From contig JAFSWW010000101.1 of the NCBI GenBank assembly GCA_017444345.1, forward strand, positions 1 to 59,774: a stretch of 59,774 bases of DNA. Reading direction: 5' to 3'. Shown in pieces: positions 34,345 to 44,565 of the stretch; position 1 is the first letter of the stretch, and every line of letters begins with the position of its first letter. This DNA is from Synergistaceae bacterium (lineage in GTDB: Bacteria > Synergistota > Synergistia > Synergistales > Aminobacteriaceae). The position numbers and the translations under genes are program-made. The notes beneath the pieces are model-generated. The model saw only the letters and a list, made by a program, of their open reading frames with translations, was not told the DNA's origin and did no database searches.

Positions 34345-35341
34345 ATGAAATATGTAAAACTAGGTAACAGCGGCGTTGATGTCTCAAGAATTTGTCTCGG
34401 CATGATGAGTTTCGGCAAGCCCGGCTCAGAAAACGGCGTATTTCCGTGGGCTATGGAATTCGAGGACGCAAAACCTTTATTCAAGAAAGCAATAGAACTC
34501 GGAATAAATTTTTTTGACACTGCTAATGTTTATCAATTAGGGAGCAGCGAAGAAATTACCGGAAAATTAATCCGCGAATTCAATTTAAACCGTGATGAAA
34601 TTGTTGTAGCAACTAAGGTAAATTTTGACATGCGGGCAGGCAGACCGAACGGGGGCGGCTCTTCACGTAAAAATATTTTGAGCGAAATCGATCACAGTTT
34701 AAAACGTTTAGGGCTTGATTACGTTGATTTATACCAGATTCACAGGCTTGACCCTTTCACTCCTATGGAAGAAATTATGGAAGCATTGCACGATGTCGTA
34801 AAAAGCGGGAAGGCTCGTTATATTGGAGCTTGCACGATGGACGCTTGGCAGTTCGAGAGATTGCAGAATATCGCTGAGCGTCATGGCTGGACAAAATTTA
34901 TTACTATGCAGAATCAATATAATTTAATTTATCGCGAGGAAGAACACGAAATGATGCCTTTATGTCTTGACCGCAAAGTCGGTGTGAATCCTTGGAGTCC
35001 TTTAGCTGGAGGGCGTTGCGCTCATTCATGGGGGACTCAGACAGCACGCACGAAAATTGACGCAGTATCTCCGGCAGTCTGGACGGAAAAAACAGCCGAA
35101 CAAGATAAAAAAAGTTGTCGACAATCTTGAGAAAATCGCAAAAGAGAACGGCCGGACTATGGCACAAGAAGCACTTGCCTGGATGTTGAGTAAGCCGTTT
35201 ATCTGCTCCCCTGTTGTAGGAACTACCAGCGTTAAACACGTCGAAGAAGCGGCCTCAGCAGTTGATATAATATTAAGTGATGACGAGATTTCAGCACTTG
35301 AATCGCCGTATGTAGCTCACACTAAACAGCACGCATTTTAA
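34345..35341 (+). pseudogene. Aldo/keto reductase interrupted by a +1 frameshift in an A7 run
   Basis: An NADPH-dependent aldo/keto reductase of about 330 codons. The tetrad residues D58 and Y63 (FFDTANVYQ), a Lys in VVATKVNF and a His in LYQIHRLD are intact, as are QNQYNLIYREEE and NPWSPLAGG. At 35107-35113 a run of seven A breaks the frame: reading six A gives EQDKKVVDNLEKIAKENG and continues to a normal C-terminus ending at 35341. So the gene is either mutated, corrected by transcriptional slippage, or the run was miscalled. Probably controlled by the divergent LysR gene. Confidence 0.85.
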
Positions 35342-35357
35342 AGAAAGGAATATTTTA

Positions 35358-37136
35358 ATGACGGGGAAAATTTTTATTGCGCTTGTTATGATTCTAGCTT
35401 TATCGATTCCGGCAAATTCTGCAGAGACTCAAAAAGTTAAGTATATTGAAGCTCCTGATTTTCCGGGACAAATTTATTTATATGACAATCCCAGCGAGCA
35501 GGATATAAATTTTGAACAATGGTACGAGATCGAGGGGCGCGGGCAATTTGTGAGAAATGTTAAAGTCCCTGCTTTGATTCCATATTTGCCGGATCCTGAA
35601 AAGTCAAACGGTGCAGCTATAATTATCGCTCCCGGGGGTGCGTTCTTACATCATACTTTCGGCAGCGGGGGTTATGAGGCCGCAGAATATTTCAGAAGTC
35701 AGGGCTTTGCGACGTTCATATTAAAGTATCGCGTTGAAATCACACCCCGTGAAGAGTCAGATTATCAGGCATATGTCGCTGAAAAAATGGCCGGTTATAT
35801 TGCTGGAGGTCTAAGCAGGAATTATGCGCCTGCTACACCTGATTACGCGTTTGAAGATATTAATAAATCCGTGAAATTATTGCGTGAGAGAGCGAAAGAA
35901 TTTAATATCAAGCCTAACAAAATAGGAATCGTAGAATTTTCTGCGGGTGCTTTGATGGCCGTCTACAATGCAGAGAGCGCGCCGAGTGATTCAAAAGCTG
36001 ATTTTATCGCCTCAATTTACGGTCAATTAGTAATGCGTGATATGCCCGAAAAATTGCCCCCGATGTTCGTAGCTATGTCTTCAGATGATGAATTATCAGG
36101 CCAGAGCGGTTTTGAGATTATTCAGGCTTGGCAGAAAAGGGGAGTCGTTGAGCTTCATTTATATGGCAAGGGCGGGCATAATTTCGGAATGGGTCACGAA
36201 CCTTTTACGAATTATTTATGGCCTGTAGAATTTCTTGCGTGGCTCAGAATGTTAGATATTATTGACTCACCTGCTAATAAGGCTGTAATCAAATTAAATA
36301 ACGGTCTCGAAATGCCTCAGTTTGGGCTCGGTACTTATCGTTCAAGCGTAGAACAAGCTCATGATGCTGTATTAGCTGCGTTAAAGGCCGGTTATAGACA
36401 CATTGACACGGCTCATGCTTACCAGAATGAACGCGGAGTCGGTGCTGCAATTCGCGAGTCAGGAATCCCCCGCAGTGAAATCTGGATAACCAGCAAATTA
36501 TGGCCGACTGATTATAATTCCGGAAATGTTGCGGACTCGATTAATAAAATGCTTGATAGACTCGGAACTGATTATATAGATTTATTATATCTTCATCAGG
36601 CAGTGGGCGATTACATGGCAGGCTGGCGAGGTCTTGAAGAGGCCGTGAAAAATGGCAAAGTCCGCGCTATAGGATTATCAAATTTTGACGTGAAGCCCGA
36701 ATTATTTGACGATGTATTAAATAAAGCAGAAATTAAGCCCGCAATAGTTCAAATTGAGTTACACCCCTATGCACAGAGAAAAGAATTTCGCGGGAAGTGC
36801 GCAAAAAATAATATTGCAATTGAAGGCTGGTATCCACTGGGAGGCACTCACGGCGGGAATAATATTTTATTCGCAGACCCCGTAATTCTTGAGATTGCAG
36901 GACGATATGGCAAGACACCGGCTGAAATAATTTTACGCTGGCACGTTCAAGAAGGTTTCTCGACAATTCCCGGCTCAAGAAATCCGGCGCATATAAAGCA
37001 AAATATTTCGGTTTATGGATTCACTCTTTCAGAGTCAGACATGAATAAAATCCGCGCTCTTGACTCAGAAAAAAGATTCTTCACGTCAACATGGGAAGAG
37101 ATTCAACGCTTTAACGACTGGAAGCCTGAAGATTAA
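35358..37136 (+). CDS. Exported alpha/beta hydrolase-aldo/keto reductase fusion
   Basis: A 592-residue two-domain protein. A signal peptide (MTGKIFIALVMILALSIPANSA) is followed by an esterase/lipase-type alpha/beta hydrolase domain (residues about 30-305): oxyanion IIAPGGAFLHH, nucleophile S195 in EFSAGA and H in GKGGHNFG. Residues about 310-592 are a complete aldo/keto reductase with D350, Y355, K380 and H413, ending in DWKPED. Such a fusion is unusual, and the signal peptide would export a domain that normally needs cytoplasmic NADPH. It follows the frameshifted reductase by 16 bp. Substrate is unknown. Confidence 0.85.
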   Translation: MTGKIFIALVMILALSIPANSAETQKVKYIEAPDFPGQIYLYDNPSEQDINFEQWYEIEGRGQFVRNVKVPALIPYLPDPEKSNGAAIIIAPGGAFLHHTFGSGGYEAAEYFRSQGFATFILKYRVEITPREESDYQAYVAEKMAGYIAGGLSRNYAPATPDYAFEDINKSVKLLRERAKEFNIKPNKIGIVEFSAGALMAVYNAESAPSDSKADFIASIYGQLVMRDMPEKLPPMFVAMSSDDELSGQSGFEIIQAWQKRGVVELHLYGKGGHNFGMGHEPFTNYLWPVEFLAWLRMLDIIDSPANKAVIKLNNGLEMPQFGLGTYRSSVEQAHDAVLAALKAGYRHIDTAHAYQNERGVGAAIRESGIPRSEIWITSKLWPTDYNSGNVADSINKMLDRLGTDYIDLLYLHQAVGDYMAGWRGLEEAVKNGKVRAIGLSNFDVKPELFDDVLNKAEIKPAIVQIELHPYAQRKEFRGKCAKNNIAIEGWYPLGGTHGGNNILFADPVILEIAGRYGKTPAEIILRWHVQEGFSTIPGSRNPAHIKQNISVYGFTLSESDMNKIRALDSEKRFFTSTWEEIQRFNDWKPED

Positions 37137-37161
37137 TTTTATTGAATGCATGAATAAATCG

Positions 37162-39378
37162 CTAAAATAATTTCTCGGCTTGATTGTTATTTTTTCCGGG
37201 AGTGAAGATTTTCACATTTACAACTGCGCTCCGGCCTTCTGAGTCAGCAGCACTGATTATGTGTTCTCCGTCGGGTACGTCATGGAAAAATGTAGAATCA
37301 GGCAATGACGTGCCTATATACTTCCCGTCTAAGTACCACCAGACTCGTTTTTTTGCGCCTTCTGTCTTCATTGGAATTTTGCGCTCAATGTCAAAAGGTG
37401 CTATATAATACGACGCTCCCGGAATGGGTGAAATTATGCTTAAATCAGCATGTTTCTTGATAATATTTTTCGCCGGGCTGAACTCTGCGGGCATACTTGC
37501 GACTGATTGACCGGATTTTATTGCGTGCATATCACAAGGGAGAGTCTTTGTTACGCCTTTAATAAACCATTCAAATTTTTTGACTGGACATAAAGCCGTC
37601 GGGGGTTTACCTGAAAGCGAGCATACTTCCTGCAAATATAAATCATCGGGCTTGTCGTACCATGTTGATTTAGGTGAGACAACGCGCAAAATTTTTACAG
37701 CAACAGGAGCAGACGCTCTAGCACCTACGAGTCTCTCCCAGTAAGTGCCGTCGGGATTCCCTGCCCATACTACAACCGTATAATCAGGAGTCCAAGCCGC
37801 CGCCCATGCGTCCCGGAGTCCGTAAGATGTCCCAGTTTTTAACGCGACCCTCCATTGTCGGCCAAGTGTACCGCGCGCAAATAATGATAATTCGCCCTTA
37901 TGAGTCAAAATATCACTTACAAGCCAGCAGCCCGCCTCGCTCGCAATTCTTTCACTTGTTTGTGCTGAGTCCTGCAAAAATTTTAATTGCCTGTGAATTC
38001 CCAGTGACGCAATAGAAGTAAAAGCCTCTAACTCTTCTAATAAAGTTACATCACATCCGCCGAGAATTAACGAGTCCCCGTAATAATAAGCAGATTGAGA
38101 CAAATGACTCAAGCCGGCCGAACGCATTAAAGCAAGAACATTATCAGACCCGGCAGCGCGTAAAACTCTAGCAGCAGGAGCATTTAACGATTCAGACAAA
38201 GCAGCCCGCGCAGTAACTGCCCCGTGATACTGTAAATCAAAATTTCTAGGTGCCCGGCCGGAAAATGCCATAGAAGTATCAGCTAATAAAGTCGACGGCG
38301 ATAAAATACCCTGCTCAATTGCTGATAAATACGCAAAAGGTTTCAGAGTCGACCCCGGCGAACGTGGAGCACGCCCGCAATCAACCCATGAGGCCGAGTC
38401 AGCATTGTAATTAAATCTCGCATTACCTACCCATGCTACAAGAGACGCGCTTTTATTCTCGACGATTCCAGCAGCAAGCGTTATATTAATCGGAAAATTA
38501 TTTAATGACTGCCGCAAAATTGACTCTAGTTTTGTCTGAATCTCAAGATTTAAACTTGTATTAAATTTTTTAGGGACTCCCGGATTCTGCGATAATATTA
38601 TCTCTGAGAAGTGCCACGCCCTAGAAGGTAATTCAAACTTTCTGCGGGGTAATTCTTCAAGTTTCGCGCGTCTTGCCTCGTCATGAGTAAAAACTTTTTT
38701 GCGTTCCATGAGATTAATAATTTCGTCGCGTCTCTTTCTTGCTGCACTTGGCCTCGTGTCAGGTCTATAGAGAGTCGGCCCCTTAAGCATTCCGATTAAT
38801 AAACACGCTTCACCGGGTGAAATTTGTGATGCAGATTTGCCGAAATATATCAAGCTCGCCGCCTGAACTCCCCGAATATTCCCGCCGAATGGAGCAAGAT
38901 TCAAGTAACATTCTAAAATTTTTTGTTTGGATAATTCGCGCTCTATCTTCATTGCCATAATGAATTCTCGAATCTTTGTTAGCGGAGTTCTTTTCCTGCC
39001 TTCACGTTCAGAAATAGCGAGCCTTATTACTTGACTCGTTATAGTTGACGCTCCTGACACGATATGACCCCGCGTAATATCCTGATAAATTGCCCGTAAT
39101 AAAGCAAGAAAATCTATTCCAACGTGATTATAAAATCTCCCGTCTTCAGCATTAACAGCCACTAAGGGCAGCCATTTGCCCATTTCATTTAGGGGAATCG
39201 TAATTTGCCATTCAGACGCTGGCGATAATCTCACGTGAAATAATTTATCGTTTACGTCATGAAATGCAGGCGACGCAAAAATTGTTGTAACTCTCTCAGG
39301 GTTCACGTCAATATTTACCCATAAGAGAATAAAACTTGAAATCAGCGCAATTATTACGAGCAATAAAAATTTTTTCAT
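37162..39378 (-). CDS. pbpC: Penicillin-binding protein 1C
   Basis: A bifunctional peptidoglycan synthase, 738 residues, with one N-terminal membrane anchor. The glycosyltransferase domain has AVNAEDGRFYNHVGID (catalytic E78) and GASTITSQVIRLA. The transpeptidase domain has SPGSTLKPFAYL (SxxK), SLN (in SESLNAPAARV) and KTGTSYGLRDAW. A C-terminal beta domain (about the last 90 residues) is typical of the PbpC group. No alpha-2-macroglobulin partner gene lies beside it. It is 3 bp downstream of the Na/Pi gene, so the two may share a transcript. Confidence 0.93.
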   Translation of the reverse strand: MKKFLLLVIIALISSFILLWVNIDVNPERVTTIFASPAFHDVNDKLFHVRLSPASEWQITIPLNEMGKWLPLVAVNAEDGRFYNHVGIDFLALLRAIYQDITRGHIVSGASTITSQVIRLAISEREGRKRTPLTKIREFIMAMKIERELSKQKILECYLNLAPFGGNIRGVQAASLIYFGKSASQISPGEACLLIGMLKGPTLYRPDTRPSAARKRRDEIINLMERKKVFTHDEARRAKLEELPRRKFELPSRAWHFSEIILSQNPGVPKKFNTSLNLEIQTKLESILRQSLNNFPINITLAAGIVENKSASLVAWVGNARFNYNADSASWVDCGRAPRSPGSTLKPFAYLSAIEQGILSPSTLLADTSMAFSGRAPRNFDLQYHGAVTARAALSESLNAPAARVLRAAGSDNVLALMRSAGLSHLSQSAYYYGDSLILGGCDVTLLEELEAFTSIASLGIHRQLKFLQDSAQTSERIASEAGCWLVSDILTHKGELSLFARGTLGRQWRVALKTGTSYGLRDAWAAAWTPDYTVVVWAGNPDGTYWERLVGARASAPVAVKILRVVSPKSTWYDKPDDLYLQEVCSLSGKPPTALCPVKKFEWFIKGVTKTLPCDMHAIKSGQSVASMPAEFSPAKNIIKKHADLSIISPIPGASYYIAPFDIERKIPMKTEGAKKRVWWYLDGKYIGTSLPDSTFFHDVPDGEHIISAADSEGRSAVVNVKIFTPGKNNNQAEKLF

Positions 39379-39381
39379 GTC

Positions 39382-41016
39382 TTAAGCTGCCGGCTTCTTG
39401 CTTTTATCAAGTGAAAGAATCTCAAGTGTATAGCCTGCTACGTTATTGCTATGATCGCCGATTCTTTCGAGATTGCTTAATAGTGTAATGAAGTTTACGC
39501 CCTTTTCCGGGTCACACTCCCCGCGGTTGAGTCGTTCGATATGATTTTTGCGGTATTCGCGTTCCTGCTCGTCGATTCGTTTCTCGTACTCATAAATAAC
39601 TTTCCATGCTTTAGACGCGCTTTCTTCGCCTATTGAGTCAAGTGATGTAGTTATTGCAAGAGTTGTCGTGTCGTACATGTCGCGAAATTCGTTAATGGCC
39701 TCTTCTGATAAATAATTGTCCATATAATCGCAGCGTTCTATTAAATTTTCTGCTCGGTCGCCTATTCTCTCAAGGTCAAGAGACGCATTTACATAGCAGC
39801 CCAGAACGGTCGACACTTCATCGGAGACTCCCCTTTGCCATATTTCAGACGCATATGACGATATAGCACGAGTTAATTTGTTTACGCTTTCCTCGTAACT
39901 GTCAAATTTTTTGCGGCGGTCATCAAGTTTTGTAGCGTCAAAATCAAAGAATGCCTCACGAATCAACTTAAACATTTTTTCAATAATTTCTCCCATGTGT
40001 AATAACTCATCTTTAACGGCAGTAACTGCGCTTGCTGACGAGATATTTATTAGAGTCGGGTCAAGATACATAATATCTTCGGGCTTGTCTTCAGGTCTTA
40101 AGGGAATAAGAGCAGTTATTAATTTTGCGAGTAATTTCACGAACGGGAAGAATATAATCGTGTTGAGTACGTTAAAAATTGTGTGAGCATTTGCAATTTG
40201 TCGCGATATATCCGGAGAACTCCATAATATAATTTGCTTGTAAACCGGCACAGCAAGTAAAAATATAATGCTCCCTATCAAGTTAAATAGCACGTGAGCC
40301 ATTGCCGCTTGTTTTGCCGGGCGGGTCGCATTAAGTGAGACTACTACAGCCGTTAAAGTTGTGCCTAAATTATCGCCTAAAATTATGGGAATTGCCGCAT
40401 CAAGTGTAATTAATCCCTGAGACGCTAGAGCCATTGTTAAACCGATTGTAGCTGCGCTTGACTGTATTAGAATCGTGAGAATCATTCCCGCAATTACTCC
40501 GGTTATAGGATTCGTGCCGAGCATTAATAACACGTCTTTATACTGGGCTATTATATGCGTTGTTGCTGATATTGTCTTCATTCCCGTGAAGAGAAGGCCA
40601 AGCCCTACGACTCCATTTGCGAAATATGAAAGTCTCTTAGTTTTGCTGCACATTGAGAGAACTACACCAATTGCAATTAATGGCAGTGCAAAGGCTTCAA
40701 TTTTGAATGCTATGATCTGGGCTGTTACAGTTGTACCGATGTTAGCTCCCATTATAATGCCGATTGCTTGAGTGAGATTTAACAGTCCTGTATTAACAAA
40801 ACTTACTGTCATTACTGTAGTGCCTGTGCTTGACTGAATTAGAACTGTAACGAGGATTCCCACGAAAATCCCGCGTAAAGGTGTCTTTGTGAGAGTTCCT
40901 ATTAACTGACGCATTTTGTCGCCCGCTATAAATTGCAGAGCCTCGCTCATGAGTCTTATTCCGTAAAGAAATAATGCGACTCCGCCGGCAATATTAAAAA
41001 ATGTCTGTATATCCAC
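39382..41016 (-). CDS. Na/Pi cotransporter family protein with PhoU-like C-terminus
   Basis: A 544-residue protein with two repeated QSS motifs (LIQSSTGTTVMTVSFVNTG and LIQSSAATIGLTMALASQG) that define the Na/phosphate cotransporter II family, eight or more membrane helices to about residue 310, and a helical PhoU-like domain at residues about 340-540. It starts with GTG at 41016 after AGGAGGAAA. Predicted phosphate or other anion transport, or regulation thereof; the direction is not certain from sequence. Confidence 0.9.
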   Translation of the reverse strand: MDIQTFFNIAGGVALFLYGIRLMSEALQFIAGDKMRQLIGTLTKTPLRGIFVGILVTVLIQSSTGTTVMTVSFVNTGLLNLTQAIGIIMGANIGTTVTAQIIAFKIEAFALPLIAIGVVLSMCSKTKRLSYFANGVVGLGLLFTGMKTISATTHIIAQYKDVLLMLGTNPITGVIAGMILTILIQSSAATIGLTMALASQGLITLDAAIPIILGDNLGTTLTAVVVSLNATRPAKQAAMAHVLFNLIGSIIFLLAVPVYKQIILWSSPDISRQIANAHTIFNVLNTIIFFPFVKLLAKLITALIPLRPEDKPEDIMYLDPTLINISSASAVTAVKDELLHMGEIIEKMFKLIREAFFDFDATKLDDRRKKFDSYEESVNKLTRAISSYASEIWQRGVSDEVSTVLGCYVNASLDLERIGDRAENLIERCDYMDNYLSEEAINEFRDMYDTTTLAITTSLDSIGEESASKAWKVIYEYEKRIDEQEREYRKNHIERLNRGECDPEKGVNFITLLSNLERIGDHSNNVAGYTLEILSLDKSKKPAA

Positions 41017-41177
41017 GTTGCAAATTTCCTCCTGATTATAAAATATTTAATAAATTTCTTGCATTAAGTATAGCAGATTGATAATAATTCATTCTTGATA
41101 TTGTTATAAGCGCGATTATTTTTGCGTAATCTATGATAATATTTCACAATATAATCATGAAAAAATAGGTGTATTGA

Positions 41178-42297
41178 ATGAATCAAAATTTAAATCTCAA
41201 GACAGAACTGGAAGAACTGCACGCGCTAATTACTGCAATGCAGGACAGCCTTTGACATCCCCGAACTTGAAAGACGCTCCCGTGAACTCACGCAAATAAC
41301 TTCAGATCCCGCTTTCTGGAACTCAGAGGGCAGCAGCGAGACTCTTAAGGAACTCTCACAAATAAATTCTCGGCTTGATAATATGACTCATATAAAATCA
41401 GAATATGATGATTTAGTTGCGCTCGAAGAAATTTTATTAGAGACTCAAGATAACGAATTAGAGTCAGAATTCACGCAAAGAGCCTCGAACTTGAGAAATG
41501 AACTCGAACGCCAAAGCCTATTATTATTATTAAACGAGCAATATGACTCGTCAAATGCAATATTAGTAATTCATGCGGGATCGGGCGGGCTTGACTCTCA
41601 AGACTGGGCGGGAATGTTAATGAGAATGTATTTACGTTACTGCGAGCGCGAGGGATTCAAGACAAACATAATCGAGGCAACAACGGACGAGGGCGAGGGC
41701 ATTAAAAGCGCGGCGATTTTAGTAGAAGGCGATTATTCATATGGATTTCTCAAAGCAGAAAAGGGAGTTCATAGACTCGTAAGGATTTCGCCGTTTGACT
41801 CAGCTCACAGGAGACACACGAGTTTTGCGGCTGTTCTTGTCTCACCTGAAATCAGCGACGACGTAAATATTGATATAAAGCCTGAAGATTTAAAGATTGA
41901 CACATTCAGAGCGAGCGGCGCAGGGGGTCAATACGTGAACAGGACGGACTCGGCAGTGCGAATTACTCATATACCGTCGGGAATAGTCGTAACCTGTCAG
42001 AATGAACGCTCCCAGCACATGAATAGACAAGTAGCAATGCATGTTTTACGCAGCAGATTATACGAACTGGCTAATCAAGAAAGACAGGAAGAAATTGACT
42101 CAGTAATCGGCGACAAGAAAGAAGCAGCATGGGGCAGTCAAATACGCAGCTATGTTTTACACCCTTATACGCTCGTTAAAGATCACCGGACTAATTACGA
42201 ACGAGGCAACGTGCAGGCAGTACTCGACGGCGATATAAATGATTTCATTATGGAATATTTGAGACAGCGCGCAAAAGAGGTCAGGCCTAATGCGTAA
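41178..42297 (+). CDS. prfB: Peptide chain release factor 2 (programmed frameshift)
   Basis: RF2 terminates at UGA and UAA codons. Translation from ATG at 41178 reaches CTT then an in-frame TGA (41253-41255) after 25 codons. The classic +1 shift at CTT-T-GAC restores the frame, giving a 372-residue protein. Downstream lie the tripeptide anticodon motif SPF (VRISPFDSAHRRHTS) and GGQ (ASGAGGQYVNRTDSAVRITH), both intact. The last 8 bp overlap the S55 peptidase gene. Use of an autoregulated RF2 shows that TGA is a genuine stop codon here. Confidence 0.95.
41242..41256 (+). promoter_or_regulatory. prfB programmed +1 frameshift site
   Basis: CTTTGAC (41250-41256) is the canonical shift heptamer, with the TGA slowly recognised when RF2 is scarce. 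AGGA (41242-41245) lies just upstream in the place of the usual internal Shine-Dalgarno AGGGGG, but is a weaker match. Confidence 0.9.
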
Positions 42298-43942
42298 AAT
42301 TTTTATTGCTGTATTAATTATGATAACTTGTGAGAGTTCGCAGGCTTTTACTCCTGAACAGCCAATCATGAAATTAAATCAAGTAAGACCCGGAATGACC
42401 GGCCGCGCTTTAACAGTCTTAAGAGGAATCACTCCCGAAAAAATCCCCGTCAAGATAATCAGCATAATTCCTAAAACGCCGAATCATAACGAGATATTAA
42501 TAAAATTTTTAGGAGGCTATAAACTTGCTAAGGGTATGAGCGGCTCACCTGTATATATTCGCGGGAGAATTGCCGGAGCAGTCCGCAGCGGGTGGGAAGA
42601 TTCAGATCAGACTCTAGCGGCAGTTACTCCGATTGAAGAAATGTGCGCTATACTTGACGATAATTTGAATCATGATAAAAATTTTTTAGCGGGCGACTTG
42701 ATTTTATCGGGAATGAGTAAAAATTTTTTGCTTGAGAAATTTGCTGATTCACTTGGCCTGAATTTGACTCAGGGAATTTCGCGGGCCTCACATAATATAA
42801 ATATAGATAACTCGCGACTCAAGCCCGGCGACTCTGTATCTGTCTTGCTTGCATGGGGCGACGTTGATTTATCAGCATCAGGGACAATCACGGCGACATC
42901 GAAAACGGGCGAATTTATTGCGTTCGGTCATTCGTTTTTGAAGCGTGGCGGTGCGAATTATCCTGCGGCAAAGACTTTCATACATGAGACAGTAAATAGC
43001 TCGTCATTCCCATTTAAATTAACGACTCCACTATCAATTAACGGCACAATCACTCACGATAAAGAGTCGGGAATCGCTGGCAGATTTAATTATTTCGGGC
43101 ATTCTATAGGGTGCGAGCTTGTATTTAACAATTTAGACACGGGCGAGTCAAGCAATTATAAATTTCGTGTTATAGCTGATGAGTTTCTGACTCCTTCACT
43201 GCTTAACGGGCTTTTTACGGGCTTGACAGAAGAGGCATGGGGTCGCAAAGGTCAGGGCACAATGTTAATAAATCTGCGGATCGACTCAAAAAATGTTAAT
43301 AACGGCTGGACTCGTCAAGATATATTTTTCTCCGGTGAAAATGTTTTAGCTAAAGCATTTGAGCAGCCAGTAAAAATTATAGACGCTTTCATGACTCAGC
43401 CGTTTATAAATATTATGCCGGCCGGGTTTAGAATCACGGTAAATGCGACTCAATATCCGCGGGCCCTAATAATTGAAGACGTTGACGCACCTAAAAGCGC
43501 GAGGCCGGGCGACGATGTAGCAATATTAGTTACATTAAGGGAGTGGCGAAAAGATACATTCAGGCGTAAATTTATTTTGCGGATTCCTGAATCAGCTTCC
43601 GGAGTCTGTGAGGTCGTAGTAAGAGGCGGCAATACTCAGCCTATGAGTCAACTTGCTGTAGAATCTGGCTATAAATCTATAAATAGTCTTGCAAGAATGT
43701 TAGACGAGTTAAAGGCAATCGACTCAAATAATGAGCTGTTTATTGAGCTTAACACGGATAAACTCGGCGAGTCATTACGCAGTGCACTATCAGGCAAGAA
43801 TAATTCTGATTTTTTGCCGGAGGAACAGGAATATTTAAGCGAGACCAAATCACGCCGAATCAAAGAAGGAACGTTAAAGATTTTGAGTTCAGAATATTTT
43901 ATTGACGGCATGATGAAGCGCATTATACATATAGATAAATAA
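42290..43942 (+). CDS. Exported S55 (SpoIVB-type) peptidase domain protein
   Basis: A 550-residue protein with a signal peptide ending near residue 19 (MRKIFIAVLIMITCESSQAF). The S55 serine-peptidase core is LAKGMSGSPVYIRGRIAGAV with nucleophile S84 and a GEFIAFGHSF-type motif. The remaining 350 residues are beta-rich and poorly characterised, and end with a helical stretch. Homologues are common in non-sporulating bacteria of this group; the substrate is unknown. It overlaps prfB by 8 bp. Confidence 0.82.
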   Translation: MRKIFIAVLIMITCESSQAFTPEQPIMKLNQVRPGMTGRALTVLRGITPEKIPVKIISIIPKTPNHNEILIKFLGGYKLAKGMSGSPVYIRGRIAGAVRSGWEDSDQTLAAVTPIEEMCAILDDNLNHDKNFLAGDLILSGMSKNFLLEKFADSLGLNLTQGISRASHNINIDNSRLKPGDSVSVLLAWGDVDLSASGTITATSKTGEFIAFGHSFLKRGGANYPAAKTFIHETVNSSSFPFKLTTPLSINGTITHDKESGIAGRFNYFGHSIGCELVFNNLDTGESSNYKFRVIADEFLTPSLLNGLFTGLTEEAWGRKGQGTMLINLRIDSKNVNNGWTRQDIFFSGENVLAKAFEQPVKIIDAFMTQPFINIMPAGFRITVNATQYPRALIIEDVDAPKSARPGDDVAILVTLREWRKDTFRRKFILRIPESASGVCEVVVRGGNTQPMSQLAVESGYKSINSLARMLDELKAIDSNNELFIELNTDKLGESLRSALSGKNNSDFLPEEQEYLSETKSRRIKEGTLKILSSEYFIDGMMKRIIHIDK

Positions 43943-43962
43943 TAAAGAAGTGAAGTGAGGCA

Positions 43963-44565
43963 ATGAAAGCAAAATTTATTGTAATAGAAGGCATTGACGG
44001 GAGCGGGAAGAGTACTCAGGCCGAGAAAATAGCAAAATGGCTTGAGAATTTCACCGGACTCAAGACTACACGGACATTTGAGCCGGGGGGCTGTGAGACC
44101 TGCAAAAAATTGCGCGAGTTCATATTATCGAGCATAAATTATAATAGTTTCTCGGAATTGTTATTATTTCTTGCTGACAGAGCCGAACACGTGAATAAAT
44201 TAATTTTGCCTGAACTAGAAAGCGGCCATAATGTAATTTGCGAGCGATATAATGACTCGACTCTTGCTTATCAATCGGGCGGGCATAATGAGAATCTTTC
44301 ACGCGTAAAAAAAATAATAGCTGCCTGCGAATTCCCCGAACCTGATATAAAAATTTTACTCGATATTACACCGGAAATAGCTTTTAAACGAGTTCAGGAG
44401 CGCAAGAATCTCAATGATAAATTTGAGTCTGAAGGCTTAGAATTAATGACCCGAGTCGCAAAATTTTACAGGTCATGCAGTGATTTTATAGTGATTCATT
44501 GTGATAATCTTTCAGAAAATGAAGTTTTTAATGCGATAATTGCAGAATTGGAGGCTAGAATTTGA
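43963..44565 (+). CDS. tmk: Thymidylate kinase
   Basis: Phosphorylates dTMP to dTDP. The 200-residue protein has the P-loop EGIDGSGKST (residues 9-18), the FEPGG substrate segment, RAEHVNKLILPEL and the DR-type motif CERYNDSTLAYQ. Its stop overlaps the TTG start of yaaR. The gene order tmk-yaaR-holB-ricT matches that of Bacillus, without yaaQ. Confidence 0.94.
   Translation: MKAKFIVIEGIDGSGKSTQAEKIAKWLENFTGLKTTRTFEPGGCETCKKLREFILSSINYNSFSELLLFLADRAEHVNKLILPELESGHNVICERYNDSTLAYQSGGHNENLSRVKKIIAACEFPEPDIKILLDITPEIAFKRVQERKNLNDKFESEGLELMTRVAKFYRSCSDFIVIHCDNLSENEVFNAIIAELEARI

Noticed and set aside
35107-35113. Programmed -1 frameshifting at the A7 run of the aldo/keto reductase
   Set aside because: The downstream frame requires +1 (or loss of one base), not -1, so the usual A-AAA-AAG slippery mechanism would not produce the full protein.
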